Part shown: one piece after another, positions 19,163-27,891 of the stretch
Position numbering within the stretch: position 1 is the stretch's first letter
Layout of the letters: each line of letters begins with the position of its first letter
Assembly (NCBI RefSeq): GCF_000142905.1
Contig: NW_013657623.1
Location: forward strand, 86,938-130,240
Direction: 5' to 3'
Source of the DNA: Thecamonas trahens ATCC 50062
Lineage: Eukaryota; Apusozoa; Apusomonadida; Apusomonadidae
DNA: 43,303 bases
Program-made: the position numbers and the translations under genes
The notes under the pieces: generated by a model
Told to the model about the DNA's origin: nothing
Databases searched by the model: none
Seen by the model: only the letters and a program-made list of their open reading frames with translations

Positions 19163-19730
19163 CGCTACGCGAGTGGTGTCGCGTCGAGTGGCCGAGGCTG
19201 GGACCGGCTTGCCCCTTGATCGGAGAGGGCACGGTATGGGGATGGATGGTGGTGGAGAAGGAGGAGGAGGAGGAGGAGGAGGTAGGGTTGCAGGAGGAGG
19301 TAGAGGTGATCGTGACGGTGGTGATGGCGATGGCGATGGTGTTGGTGATGATGATGGTAGTCGCTCTGGCACTCGTTGCCCCAATCGTTGGCCACCCACA
19401 ATCAATCAAACTCTCGTTGCCCCAATCGTTGCCACGATCAATCAAACTCTCGTTGCCCCAATCGTTGGCCACCCACAATCAATCAAACTCTCGTTGCCCC
19501 AATCGTTGCCACAATCAATCAAACTCTCGTTGCCCCAATCGTTGCCACGATCAATCAAACTCTCGTTGCCCCAATCGTTGGCCACCCACAATCAATCAAA
19601 CTCTCGTTGCCCCAATCGTTGCCACAATCAATCAAACTCTCGTTGCCCCAATCGTTGGCCAGCTCACCTCCCGTTCCCGACCAACCGATTGACGCCTCGC
19701 AACCGACCGTCTCTCTCCATTCCCTCGGCC
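19163..19730. other. Divergent promoter region of RCC1-like and MCM3 genes
   Basis: About 570 bases without a gene. The RCC1-like side has GGAGGA and GGTGATGGCGATG simple repeats (about 19250-19360). The MCM3 side is filled by the 36/41-bp array up to 70 bases before the MCM3 start codon. Confidence 0.6.
19372..19660 (+). repeat. 36/41-bp tandem array with CCAAT in every unit
   Basis: Seven complete units and one partial start CTCGTTGCCCCAATCGTTG. Long units (41 bp) continue GCCACCCACAATCAATCAAA and short ones (36 bp) continue CCACAATCAATCAAA or CCACGATCAATCAAA. The order is long, short, long, short, short, long, short, partial. Each unit carries CCCCAATCG, a CCAAT-box-like site, and an AATCAATCAA tract. 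The position between divergent genes suggests regulatory use, but that is inference. Confidence 0.95.
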
Positions 19731-22636
19731 ATGGACGCGGAGGACGTGGCCATCAAGTCTCAGTTCTATGAGTTCCTTGACGCAGATGTACGTTCTCTCC
19801 TGCAAACCCTGCCCTTCCTCTCCTCCCTGTACCCTCCTCCGCCGCTCCCCTGAGCTCCCCTCCCCTGCACTCCCAAGTCGTGGGATGGGGTGCTCCAGCG
19901 GGTGGCTTGTCGGGAGTTGTGGCCGGTGGTGTGGGACATTCGCCAACGATTGTTTGTTGAGAGAGTGATCAATAGATTTGAGCGACAGCCTTTATTTTTT
20001 GGGTGGTGGGAGGCATGGGGTGTACGGGGGTGTGGGGATAGCGTGAGGAGGGGAGAGACTCACAGTCAGCGGTGACAATCGGGAGAGGTCATACAGGCAG
20101 GTCAGGGAGTGTACATGGACAAGGTGCGCGAGATGATGCGGAAGCACCAGCGGCGGCTTATGGTGTCGGTCAACGACCTCCGGGCACACTCGCCGCATCT
20201 CGCCAAGCACGTTCTCACTCAGCCGGCAAAGTATCTGTTCCTGTTCGAGGCTGCCCTGGCGGAGATTGTGGCCAAGGAAGCGCCGTCGTACGTTGACCCG
20301 GATCACCCGGTGCGGATCGGGTTCGAGGGCTCGTTTGGCCTGCACCATGTCACCCCGCGCGGCCTTGGCGCTCATCTGCTGCACAAGATGGTCATGCTCG
20401 AGGGCATTGTGACCAAGGTCTCACTCGTCCGGCCCAAGATCGTCAAGTCGGTCCACTACTGCCCGGCGACCAATGAGTTCTCCTCGCGGCAGTACCGTGA
20501 TGCCATGGACCCGTACGATCTGCCGACCTCGTCGGTGTATCCGACCAAGGACGAGCGCGGCAACCCGCTCGAGACCGAGTACGGACTCTCGTCGTACAAG
20601 GACTTTCAAACGCTGGGCGTGCAGGAGATGCCGGAGCGTGCACCCGCCGGGCAGCTCCCGCGGTCGGTCTCTGTAGTTCTCAACGGCGACCTTGTGGACG
20701 CGGCCAAGCCGGGCGACCGCATCCACATTGTGGGCATCTACCAGGCGCTGGCCGGGCGGGCCGGCTCGTCGACCAACGGCGTCTTCAAGACCGCCATCAT
20801 TGCCAACGCGGTGCAGAAGATGGGCAAGAACTCACTGCAGCCGGTCATGACGGAGGACGACATTGCCCACATCAAGTCTGTGGCCAAGCAGGACGACGTG
20901 TACCGCAAGCTCGCCTCCTCGCTCGCACCGTCGATCTTTGGGCACGACCACATCAAGCGGGCGTTGCTGCTGCTTCTCCTGGGCGGCGTGGAGCACAACT
21001 TGGAGTCCGGCACGCACATCCGGGGCGACATCAACATCCTCATGGTGGGCGACCCGTCGACGGCCAAGTCGCAGCTCCTCCGCTTTGCCATGACCATTGC
21101 ACCGCTCGCCATCTCGACCACGGGCCGCGGCTCATCAGGCGTGGGACTCACGGCCGCTGTCACGACCGACTCGGAGTCGGGCGAGCGGCGGCTGGAGGCC
21201 GGCGCCATGGTCCTCGCCGATCGCGGCATCGTGTGCATCGACGAGTTTGACAAGATGTCCGACATGGACCGCGTCGCCATCCACGAAGTCATGGAGCAGC
21301 AGACGGTGACCATCGCCAAGGCTGGCATTCACACCTCGCTCAACGCCCGCTGCTCGGTCCTTGCTGCCGCCAACCCCATCTACGGCCAGTACAACACCTC
21401 GATCTCCCCGCAGCGCAACATTAACCTGCCGGACTCGCTCCTCTCGCGTTTTGACCTGCTCTTCATTGTCCTCGACACCCGCGACCCGCAGCGCGATCGC
21501 GACATTGCCGTCCACGTCCTCCGCTCGCATCGCTACCGTGACCCGCACGCGTCGGGCGCCCTCGCCTACGGCTCGAACCCAACGAAACCGTTGTGGAGGA
21601 GGACGTCGAAGACGAAGCCCACGCCGGCGCCGACACCACCACCGAGATGTATGAAAAGTACGACCAGCACCTGCATGCCGACCGCGGCCCGCAGTCGCTC
21701 TACTCAGTCGCCTTTCTCAAGAAGTACATCCACTACGCCAAGTCGCGCATCCAGCCCTCGCTCCGCCGTGAGGTCGTTGACTTTATCTCCAAGGCCTACT
21801 CGGAGCTCCGCTCCAAGGAGGATAACAAGACGCTACCGGTGACTGCCCGTACGCTCGAGACCATCATCCGCCTCTCGTGCGCCCACGCCAAGGCCCGCCT
21901 CTCCAACGAGGTCGAGCAGGACGACGTCGTCGCCGCCCTCGAGCTCCTCAACTTTGCGCTCTACAAGGACGCGTCAGTGGTCAAGCCGACCCGGCCGCGC
22001 GCCCCGCCCGCAGACTCGGACGACGACTCGGACATTGATCTGGGCTCGGACGATGATGATGACGACGACAACGGCGCAGGCCCTGGAGACTACGAGGGTA
22101 CCTACGACGAGGCCGGTGCCGCCGTCGCCGGCGGAGACGACGACGACGAGTTTGCCTTCCGCGACGACGACGCCTCCTCGGCCTCCAAGCGCACCACCCG
22201 CTCGTCGCCGCGCAAGGTCCGCGCCTCGCCGCGCAAGGCTATGGCTGTTCCGTCGCCGCTCAAGTCCAAGTCCAAGGTCGCGAACACGGCGGTCCGCTCC
22301 TCGCCGCGCAAGGCCACCAAGAAGGCCGCCGCAAGCTCGTCCCGTGCCGACACCATCGACGCCAACGCCTCGTTTGACACGCTCATCGCCGCCGGCGACG
22401 TCGTCAAGAACTATGTCGACGACATCGACGACGCGCGTGTCAACGAGTTCCGTCGTGCCCTCTTCCGGCTCTTCAAGTCGCGCACCAGCGAGGAGGCTGT
22501 CACCCTCGACGCCGTCCGCACCGCCGTTAACGCCGACGGTGCGGCCTACAGCACCCGCGAAATCTACGCCATGCTTCTCGAGCTCGAGGAGGAGGAGAAG
22601 ATCATGCTCTCCGAGCACGAGGTCTACCGCGTGTAA
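19731..22636 (+). CDS. MCM3: DNA replication licensing factor MCM3
   Basis: One subunit of the MCM2-7 replicative helicase. Exon 1 (19731-19787) encodes [20 protein letters not shown] 309-bp intron follows, and exon 2 starts at 20097 with [17 protein letters not shown]3-specific motifs are VEGIVTK-like [39 protein letters not shown] and [15 protein letters not shown]. The AAA+ core has Walker [12 protein letters not shown] (about 337), Walker [11 protein letters not shown] (about 397) and arginine finger [10 protein letters not shown] (about 468). A frame break at about 21578 lies after the core; one added C gives [14 protein letters not shown]. The C-terminal part has [20 protein letters not shown], an acidic block, SPRK repeats and a winged-helix end. 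Total is about 865 residues. Confidence 0.95.
19788..20096 (+). other. MCM3 intron 1 (309 bp)
   Basis: Donor GAT/GTACGT at 19788 and acceptor ATACAG at 20091-20096. Splicing joins LDAD to [10 protein letters not shown] in frame and restores the MCM3 N-terminus. It is the only intron in the window that homology confirms. Confidence 0.85.
21578..21592 (+). other. Single-base frame break in MCM3
   Basis: The AAA+ half and the C-terminal half are in frames differing by one base. CCC at 21578-21580 read as CCCC gives [11 protein letters not shown] and a continuous protein. No intron with GT..AG fits. Confidence 0.8.
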
Positions 22637-22846
22637 GAAGTACGTGCCGAGTTAACTGAGGACGCGAACAGTATCCTGGTGTGTACCACCCGCGAGATCT
22701 ACGCCATGCTGCTCAAGCTCGAAGAGGACGAGGAGGAAACCATGCTCTCCGTGTGCTCTACCACACGTGAAGTAACATGCCGAGTTAACTGAGCGAGCTC
22801 ATGCTTGTTTGGGTGGGTGTATATTGTGCGTGGTGCGTAGAGGGGG
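22637..22846 (+). repeat. Decayed duplicate of the MCM3 3' end
   Basis: About 22678-22791 repeats 22545-22661: ACCCGCGAGATCTACGCCAT matches the MCM3 codons for TREIYAM, followed by an Asp/Glu-rich run, CATGCTCTCCG, an altered tail and the same GCCGAGTTAACTGAG that follows the true stop. The copy still reads [20 protein letters not shown] but lacks a start and the rest of the winged helix, so it is downstream, non-coding debris of a tandem duplication of about 130 bp. 22792-22846 shows nothing. Confidence 0.85.
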
Positions 22847-23470
22847 CTACAGATCGGTGTGATCGGCTGGCGCAGGAGCCGTCTCCGAAGCAGATCCGGC
22901 GGACGGGAGTGGGAAGTCGTTGCACACCTGAGCCCACTCATCACAGAGCATGAGCGGGATGTCAAGGACAGTATCGTACGAGTCATGGATGTAGTCAAAG
23001 AGCTCGTCCTCGTAGGCCTCGACGATGCGATGGCAGGCATGAAGCGGACCGTCCTTCTCAAACACGCCCATCTGAACATTGGAGAAGGAGCCACCAGCAC
23101 CGACATTGACATAGTCCAACGATCCGTCGTCGTTTGTGGCCACCGCATCAGCGCCCTTGAACGACTCTGAGCAGACCTCCTCCAAGATCTCGTACACCCG
23201 CGACTCTGATCGCTGATAGCGGACATACTTGTACGATCCGTCTGCGTTTGTCCGCGATCCATGCATGACCGTCGACGTAGGATGGACAGCATTGACCATG
23301 TCGTCGATAGCCCGTCCTGTCGCCCTGCACACCCCACATACATGCTCGGCAGGCAGGCCGGCGTACCGCAGCCGGCGGACCTTGCCTCGTCCGGCAGCCG
23401 GCACCACCAGCACTGCCAGCACTCCGAGCAGGGCCATCAGTGCCACAGCAGCAGTGAGAGAGATCCGCAT
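22847..23470 (-). CDS. Canopy (CNPY) family secretory-pathway protein
   Basis: A 207-residue protein with an N-terminal signal peptide (MRISLTAAVALMALLGVLAV, cleavage near residue 27). The mature part has the canopy/MSAP layout of six spaced cysteines: CGVC near residue 45, VYEILEEVCSESF near 95, CHRIVEAYEDELFDYIHDS near 146, then LCDEWAQVC near 175. The family has a saposin-like fold and acts in the ER as a co-chaperone or receptor-maturation factor. The tail ADHTDL ends in an acidic Leu rather than a clear KDEL-type signal, so ER retention is uncertain. ATG 23470 is the only start giving a signal peptide. The 3' end lies close to the decayed MCM3 duplicate on the opposite strand. Confidence 0.8.
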   Translation of the reverse strand: MRISLTAAVALMALLGVLAVLVVPAAGRGKVRRLRYAGLPAEHVCGVCRATGRAIDDMVNAVHPTSTVMHGSRTNADGSYKYVRYQRSESRVYEILEEVCSESFKGADAVATNDDGSLDYVNVGAGGSFSNVQMGVFEKDGPLHACHRIVEAYEDELFDYIHDSYDTVLDIPLMLCDEWAQVCNDFPLPSAGSASETAPAPADHTDL

Positions 23471-23749
23471 TGGGAGGGTTGTGTGAGTGTGAGTTGGGTG
23501 GTAGTGGTAGTGGTAGTGGTGGTGGTGGTGGTGGTGGGGGTGGGGGGTGTGTGGGGGTGGGGTGGGTGGGCAGAGGCGGCTCTGACGTCAGAGAGTTGAC
23601 GGAGGAGACAGGGAGAGCGGGGAGCGGGCGATGGTGACTGATGATGATGATGGGGGTGATGACGATGATGATGATGGTGACGATGATGATGATGGTGACC
23701 ATGATGATGACCATGATGATGACGATGATGATGATGGGGGGTGATGACC

Positions 23750-23785
<36 letters not shown>

Positions 23786-24037
23786 GGGGTGATGACCATG
23801 ATGATGATGGTGATAGTGATGGGAGTATGAGAGAAATCGTGGGTGAGATGATGATTTTAGGGGGATGATGGCGTGGTTGTAGTGGTGGTTGTGGTGGTAG
23901 CCGTGGGCATGATGATGGGCGTGGCGTGGCCTGGCGTGACGGGTGTACGGATCATGACGGGGATCCTGGTCATAGCAGGTGTACCGATCACAATGGTGTA
24001 GGAGTTGGCAGGGGGTAGGCAGATAGGCATAAGGACA
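23471..24037. other. Spacer with GTGGTG and GATGAT simple repeats
   Basis: No gene seen. 23500-23540 is GTGGTG repeat, 23637-23815 is GATGAT/GGTGACCAT repeat, and the rest is unremarkable GT/GC-rich sequence containing the canopy promoter and the TPR gene's 3' flank. Confidence 0.6.
23637..23815 (+). repeat. GAT trinucleotide-based repeat tract
   Basis: GATGATGATGATGGTGACC-type units in about 180 bases, with longer blocks (GGTGATGACCATGATGATGA) recurring three times. Open frames through it are poly-Met/Asp or poly-His/Ile and are not coding. Confidence 0.85.
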
Positions 24038-25112
24038 TCACTTGCGCTTCTTACCACCCTTCTTCTTGTTCTTGTTGTTGTTCTTGCTCTTACCGGCCTT
24101 CTTTCTCTTGCCTCCGCTGGCCTTGGCCCGCCGCGGAGATGGTCGGGGAGAAAGTCGGCGTCGTCTGGCGGCGGTGCGGCGTCGGCGGCGGCACGAATGT
24201 CGGCACGCAGCGCAGAGAGGGCGGCGGCAGCAGCAGTGGTTAGCGGATCGCTGTTACCGAGCACCTCGCGGCGGATGCGAACAGCAGCCTTGAGCACATC
24301 GACAGCCTCGTGGTGGAAGCCGAGCGCAACCATCGACTGGCTGACTCGCAGCCGGGTGTCGACCAGCCGTGAGTCGGTCTTGCCCAGCACCGCCTCGGCG
24401 ACGGCCATGAACTCGTTGAACGCCTGGAGGACGTCGGGGTGGCCACCGGCCGCGTGCATGGCCTCAAGCCACTCAATCCAGATAATCGAGGTCTGCGGAT
24501 GTCGCGGACCGAGCGCTCCGGCCGCCGCCTGCATCAGCGCGCCAAGCCCGTCCACCGCGGCCTCAACTTCGCCCTTGGCCCGCTGCGCCCTCAGCACCGT
24601 CGTCCTCGCCGCAATTGTCTTCTCATCGGCGGGGCCAAACGCGCTCTCCACCGCCTCGGTCACGGCCGTCGCCTCGGTCTCGGCCTCGGCAGCCCTCCCA
24701 AGATCCAGCAGTACACTCGCCCGGGCCAGACGGGCATCAAGGCGCGGCAGAGCCACAGCGGCGATGGCATCATCGCCAGCAGCGTGGCCATCGGCAGCAG
24801 CTTCATGGCCATCCGGCAGCAGATCCAAAGCACAATCAAAGGCATCGATGGCGTCTTCGGGCCGCTTGAGACGATGCAGAGCAAGTGCACGCATGTGGTG
24901 GGCCTTGGCAGCCTTGGCCGCAGCCGCCTGCTTCTCTTCGGCCGTGCTCGCTTCGGCAGCAGCAGTACTCGCTCCCGCAGCCACCTCGCCAAGAGCCACC
25001 TCGGCCGACTCGTACTCGCCCGAGTTGAAGAAGAACATGGCGAGCTCGCTCTTGTCGGCCCCCGTTGCAGGCGCTGTCTCCTCTCTCCTCGCTGCTGCTG
25101 TTGTTGGTGTTG

Positions 25113-25143
<31 letters not shown>

Positions 25144-25161
25144 TGGGTTGGGCGCGGACAT
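24038..25161 (-). CDS. TPR-repeat protein with lysine-rich C-terminus
   Basis: Starting at ATG 25161 the protein has about 374 residues. After an Ala/Thr-rich leader (a GCT/GTT repeat in the DNA) come helical tetratricopeptide repeats: SELAMFFFNSGEYESAEVAL, HHMRALALHRLKRPEDAIDA, LARASVLLDLGRAAEAETEA and later units with GP.HPQT and LGNSDPLT spacing, as in kinesin-light-chain-type TPRs. TPR proteins are adaptors; no partner can be named. The main frame runs on into Thr repeats, but the frame one base back ends properly in a Lys/Asn/Gly tail, KRKKAGKSKNNNKNKKKGGK and KRK, stop at 24038. One extra C in the coding-strand CCCC (GGGG at 24145-24148) gives ADFLPRPSPRRAKASGG. The basic tail suggests nucleic acid or ribosome binding. 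Confidence 0.65.
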
Positions 25162-25268
25162 GGTCGGCGTCCGGTGACAGGTCTTGCCGCCACCCCGCCA
25201 CTCACCGCTCACCGCTCACCTGCTCGCGCCACTTGCTTGGACTCATTCCATATCACTCACGGACGGCT

Positions 25269-27611
25269 TTACACCTCGATGAATCGGACGAGTGCTCCAA
25301 CAAGGGCAGTGGCAGCAACGCCGAGAATACGGTTACGGAGTTGTGCGGTGAGCGCGATGGAGAGGATCGACGGTGCGGGCTGGTCGGCAACCTCGAGGAT
25401 TTGAGCGTCGAGCGCCTGCATCAGCGCTTGCTTGGTCGCAGCCTGTGATGAAGCCTCCACCGCTGCAGAGAGCTGCTTGCGGAGCTTGTGCTTCTGGGTG
25501 GTGAGGAAGAACTGCTGCTTGGTTCGGTACGAGGCAATGCTGATTCCGGCCGAGACGATGGCGTAGAGGAAGAGGAGGAGGACTACCATGTTGAAGAGGG
25601 TGTACACACCGAGCGCGTCAAAGAACGCACCGTCGTGCGGCAGCGTCACGATGCGCACAATGACAAAGAGCGTGAGCGTGATGACGCCTGCCAGCGCCAT
25701 CGCCGCCACAGGCCCGGCCTCACGATTGGCCACCTCCATCCGCGCACGGATCCGAGTCCGCAGCTCGGCCCACAAATACAGCATGTACTGGTTCTCGATG
25801 GTCAGTACGTACGGCTTGCGCTTGCCCGAAGCACGCGCCACCAGCGACGTCTTACGCGTCGACGCCTCATGCAGCGCTCGCAAGTGACCCTCCACAAACC
25901 GCAGCTCCGCCAGCGCCTTGAACAGAAGCAGCACCACCGAGAGTGTCGTCACAAACAGCGCGTACAGCGCAAGAATTCGCGCGCCGCTCTCATACCACGC
26001 CGCATCCAGCGCAAAGGCATGTGACCGCCACAGCGATGAGAGCGAAAAACCGCCCGATGCAGACGCGGACCGATACACTGGGCCAAGCAGAGCCTGCACC
26101 GCCGAGATAGACAGTGCCAGCGCCACGTAGCACAGAATCCGCCGCCACGATGACGCCGCGCTGGCAAACAGTGCCATCATGCGATCAATGATCGCGTCGT
26201 CTTGCTCGCGCGCCTTCAGCAGCGGCGCAGGCCGTCGCGGCCCGGCTTCCATGTCTGTGGTACTCGACGACGACAGATCGTCCAGGAACTCTGACGCTGA
26301 CGACCGTGCTGTCGACTCGTAGTCAGAAACGTACTCATAGAGATACATACCCGACATCGACTCCGACTCTTGCTGCTCTGTCCACGCGCCTGATGCGCTC
26401 ACCCACACATGTCCGCGAGCTTGCTCTTGCTGCTCCGAGAGCAGCGAGACCAGATCACCGTCAGTTCCGTCAAACTCGTACGTTGCCAGCAGCGCCTCCA
26501 TGTCGCGATGCGAGAGCGAGCCGTGGCCCGAAGTCGCGACCGCGTCCACCGAGCCAACGCCCACAGACGCACGGTCAAGAAGCGCACGCAGCCGGTCGAG
26601 CTGATACTGCTCATTGAGCAGCGAGAGTTTGGTGAACAGGAGGCCGAGCGCAAGTAGATACACCAGCGTGTATCCCAGCAGGGGTGCCATCCGCTCCGCC
26701 AACGAAAGCTCGAGCTGGGACCAGTGTGAGACCAAAATGTACAGTGAGATGCCCGCAGCAGTAGAGAGCGGAACCATGACCAGCGCCGCGGCATACGCAA
26801 TCCACGTCCGCGCTGATGACGAGACCAGCGCCGCCGTCGACGTTGTCGACGCCAGCGCCACGTGCCGTTCGTAGTAGCGGTGTACAACCGGAAAGACGAC
26901 CGGAATGAGGAGGACCCACGCCCAGAGCGGTGCAGTGAGATAGACCCAGAGAGCAAGGATCTTCTGCTTGGACGACCGCGAGACGCTCAGCGAGGACGCC
27001 CCGAGACAGGTCGCCATCCGCGATGCCGACAGCCGCAGATTCGAGAGCAGCTCCAGCGAGGCCAGCTCCTTCAGCTGCGGCTGGGCCTCGGCCCGTGCCG
27101 CCGTCCAGTACTCGCGGTTTTCCAGATGATGTAGCTGCCGTACCAGATTCTCCCGATTAGCAGAGAGGCCACCCACACCAGTCGTTCCCGCCACGTCAGG
27201 CATCGACCGTGCCAGCCGATCCGGCACTGCAGCAGTAGGAAAGCTCGAGCTCGAGCCTGCGCTCAGCGAGGACGGAAGCGATGCCCCCGATGATGATACT
27301 GATACCCCTGAGGCCGAGCTCGATGTCGAAGCCGATTCCGCCAAGTAAGTATTGGCTTTGCTCCTCCGCTTGCGGGACGATGTCGCTTCCGTGGTCGAGC
27401 CCTTGCTCTTCCGCTTCGACTTTGACTTTGACTTTGGCTTTGACTTGCTCTTGCTCTTGCTCTTGCTCTTGCTCTTGTTCTTGCTCTTGCTCCTGCTCTT
27501 GGACGTGACCTTATCTGGGCGTGTCGACTGGGCTTTCTGGCCCTGGCGTGACCTCCTGCGTCGCGGCGGCGTGTTGGCGCCAGCCGAAACTTTTGAATGT
27601 TTGGCAGACAT
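25269..27611 (-). CDS. Multipass membrane protein with Lys-Ser repeat N-terminus, unknown
   Basis: Starting at ATG 27611 (MSAKHSKVSAGANTPP) the protein has 780 residues. I recognise no family. Residues about 35-75 are a Lys-Ser repeat coded by AAGAGC/AAGTCA hexamers, then comes a Ser-rich part. Eight membrane segments are predicted by eye: about 217-240, 265-290, 305-325, 490-510, 545-565, 628-650, 665-690 and 760-780. A cytosolic acidic Ser-rich loop of about 150 residues separates the third and fourth, giving 3+5 topology; the segment pairs before and after the loop are similar in length and loop pattern, so an internal duplication is possible. It lies directly downstream of the TmcB-like gene on the same strand and the open frame runs through both. 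A role with that gene is only a guess from position. Confidence 0.6.
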   Translation of the reverse strand: MSAKHSKVSAGANTPPRRRRSRQGQKAQSTRPDKVTSKSRSKSKNKSKSKSKSKSKSKPKSKSKSKRKSKGSTTEATSSRKRRSKANTYLAESASTSSSASGVSVSSSGASLPSSLSAGSSSSFPTAAVPDRLARSMPDVAGTTGVGGLSANRENLVRQLHHLENREYWTAARAEAQPQLKELASLELLSNLRLSASRMATCLGASSLSVSRSSKQKILALWVYLTAPLWAWVLLIPVVFPVVHRYYERHVALASTTSTAALVSSSARTWIAYAAALVMVPLSTAAGISLYILVSHWSQLELSLAERMAPLLGYTLVYLLALGLLFTKLSLLNEQYQLDRLRALLDRASVGVGSVDAVATSGHGSLSHRDMEALLATYEFDGTDGDLVSLLSEQQEQARGHVWVSASGAWTEQQESESMSGMYLYEYVSDYESTARSSASEFLDDLSSSSTTDMEAGPRRPAPLLKAREQDDAIIDRMMALFASAASSWRRILCYVALALSISAVQALLGPVYRSASASGGFSLSSLWRSHAFALDAAWYESGARILALYALFVTTLSVVLLLFKALAELRFVEGHLRALHEASTRKTSLVARASGKRKPYVLTIENQYMLYLWAELRTRIRARMEVANREAGPVAAMALAGVITLTLFVIVRIVTLPHDGAFFDALGVYTLFNMVVLLLFLYAIVSAGISIASYRTKQQFFLTTQKHKLRKQLSAAVEASSQAATKQALMQALDAQILEVADQPAPSILSIALTAQLRNRILGVAATALVGALVRFIEV

Positions 27612-27891
27612 GTCGGCGATGGGAGGGGAGGGGAGGGAGGTGTGTGTATGCGTGTGTGTGTGCGAGGGGGCGGGGGTGGGGTGGGGGTGAGGAGGTAGTG
27701 GCGTGTGTGTTTGTGTTTGTGTGTTTGTGTGGTGTGTGGTCGGAACGTGATGATGGTGGTGGTGTTGCGGTGGTGGTGGTGCGGTGGTGGTGGTGCGGTG
27801 GGACAGGCGATTCGGTGGTGGTGACTGGACGTGTGTTCTGGGATGGGGGATGGGCTTGGGGACGATGGCTACGACTTTGGCGATGCTCTTG
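27612..27891. other. Short spacer of GT and GGT repeats between two membrane-protein genes
   Basis: TGTGTGTG at about 27640-27735 and GGTGGTGGT at about 27755-27825. The minus strand has no stop codon here in the frame of both flanking genes, which makes the two genes look like one; the peptide would be His/Thr/Pro simple sequence. Confidence 0.6.

Noticed and set aside
24005-25177. 390-codon plus-strand frame opposite the TPR gene
   Set aside because: Ser/Ala/Arg composition typical of an antisense shadow; TPR repeats are on the minus strand.
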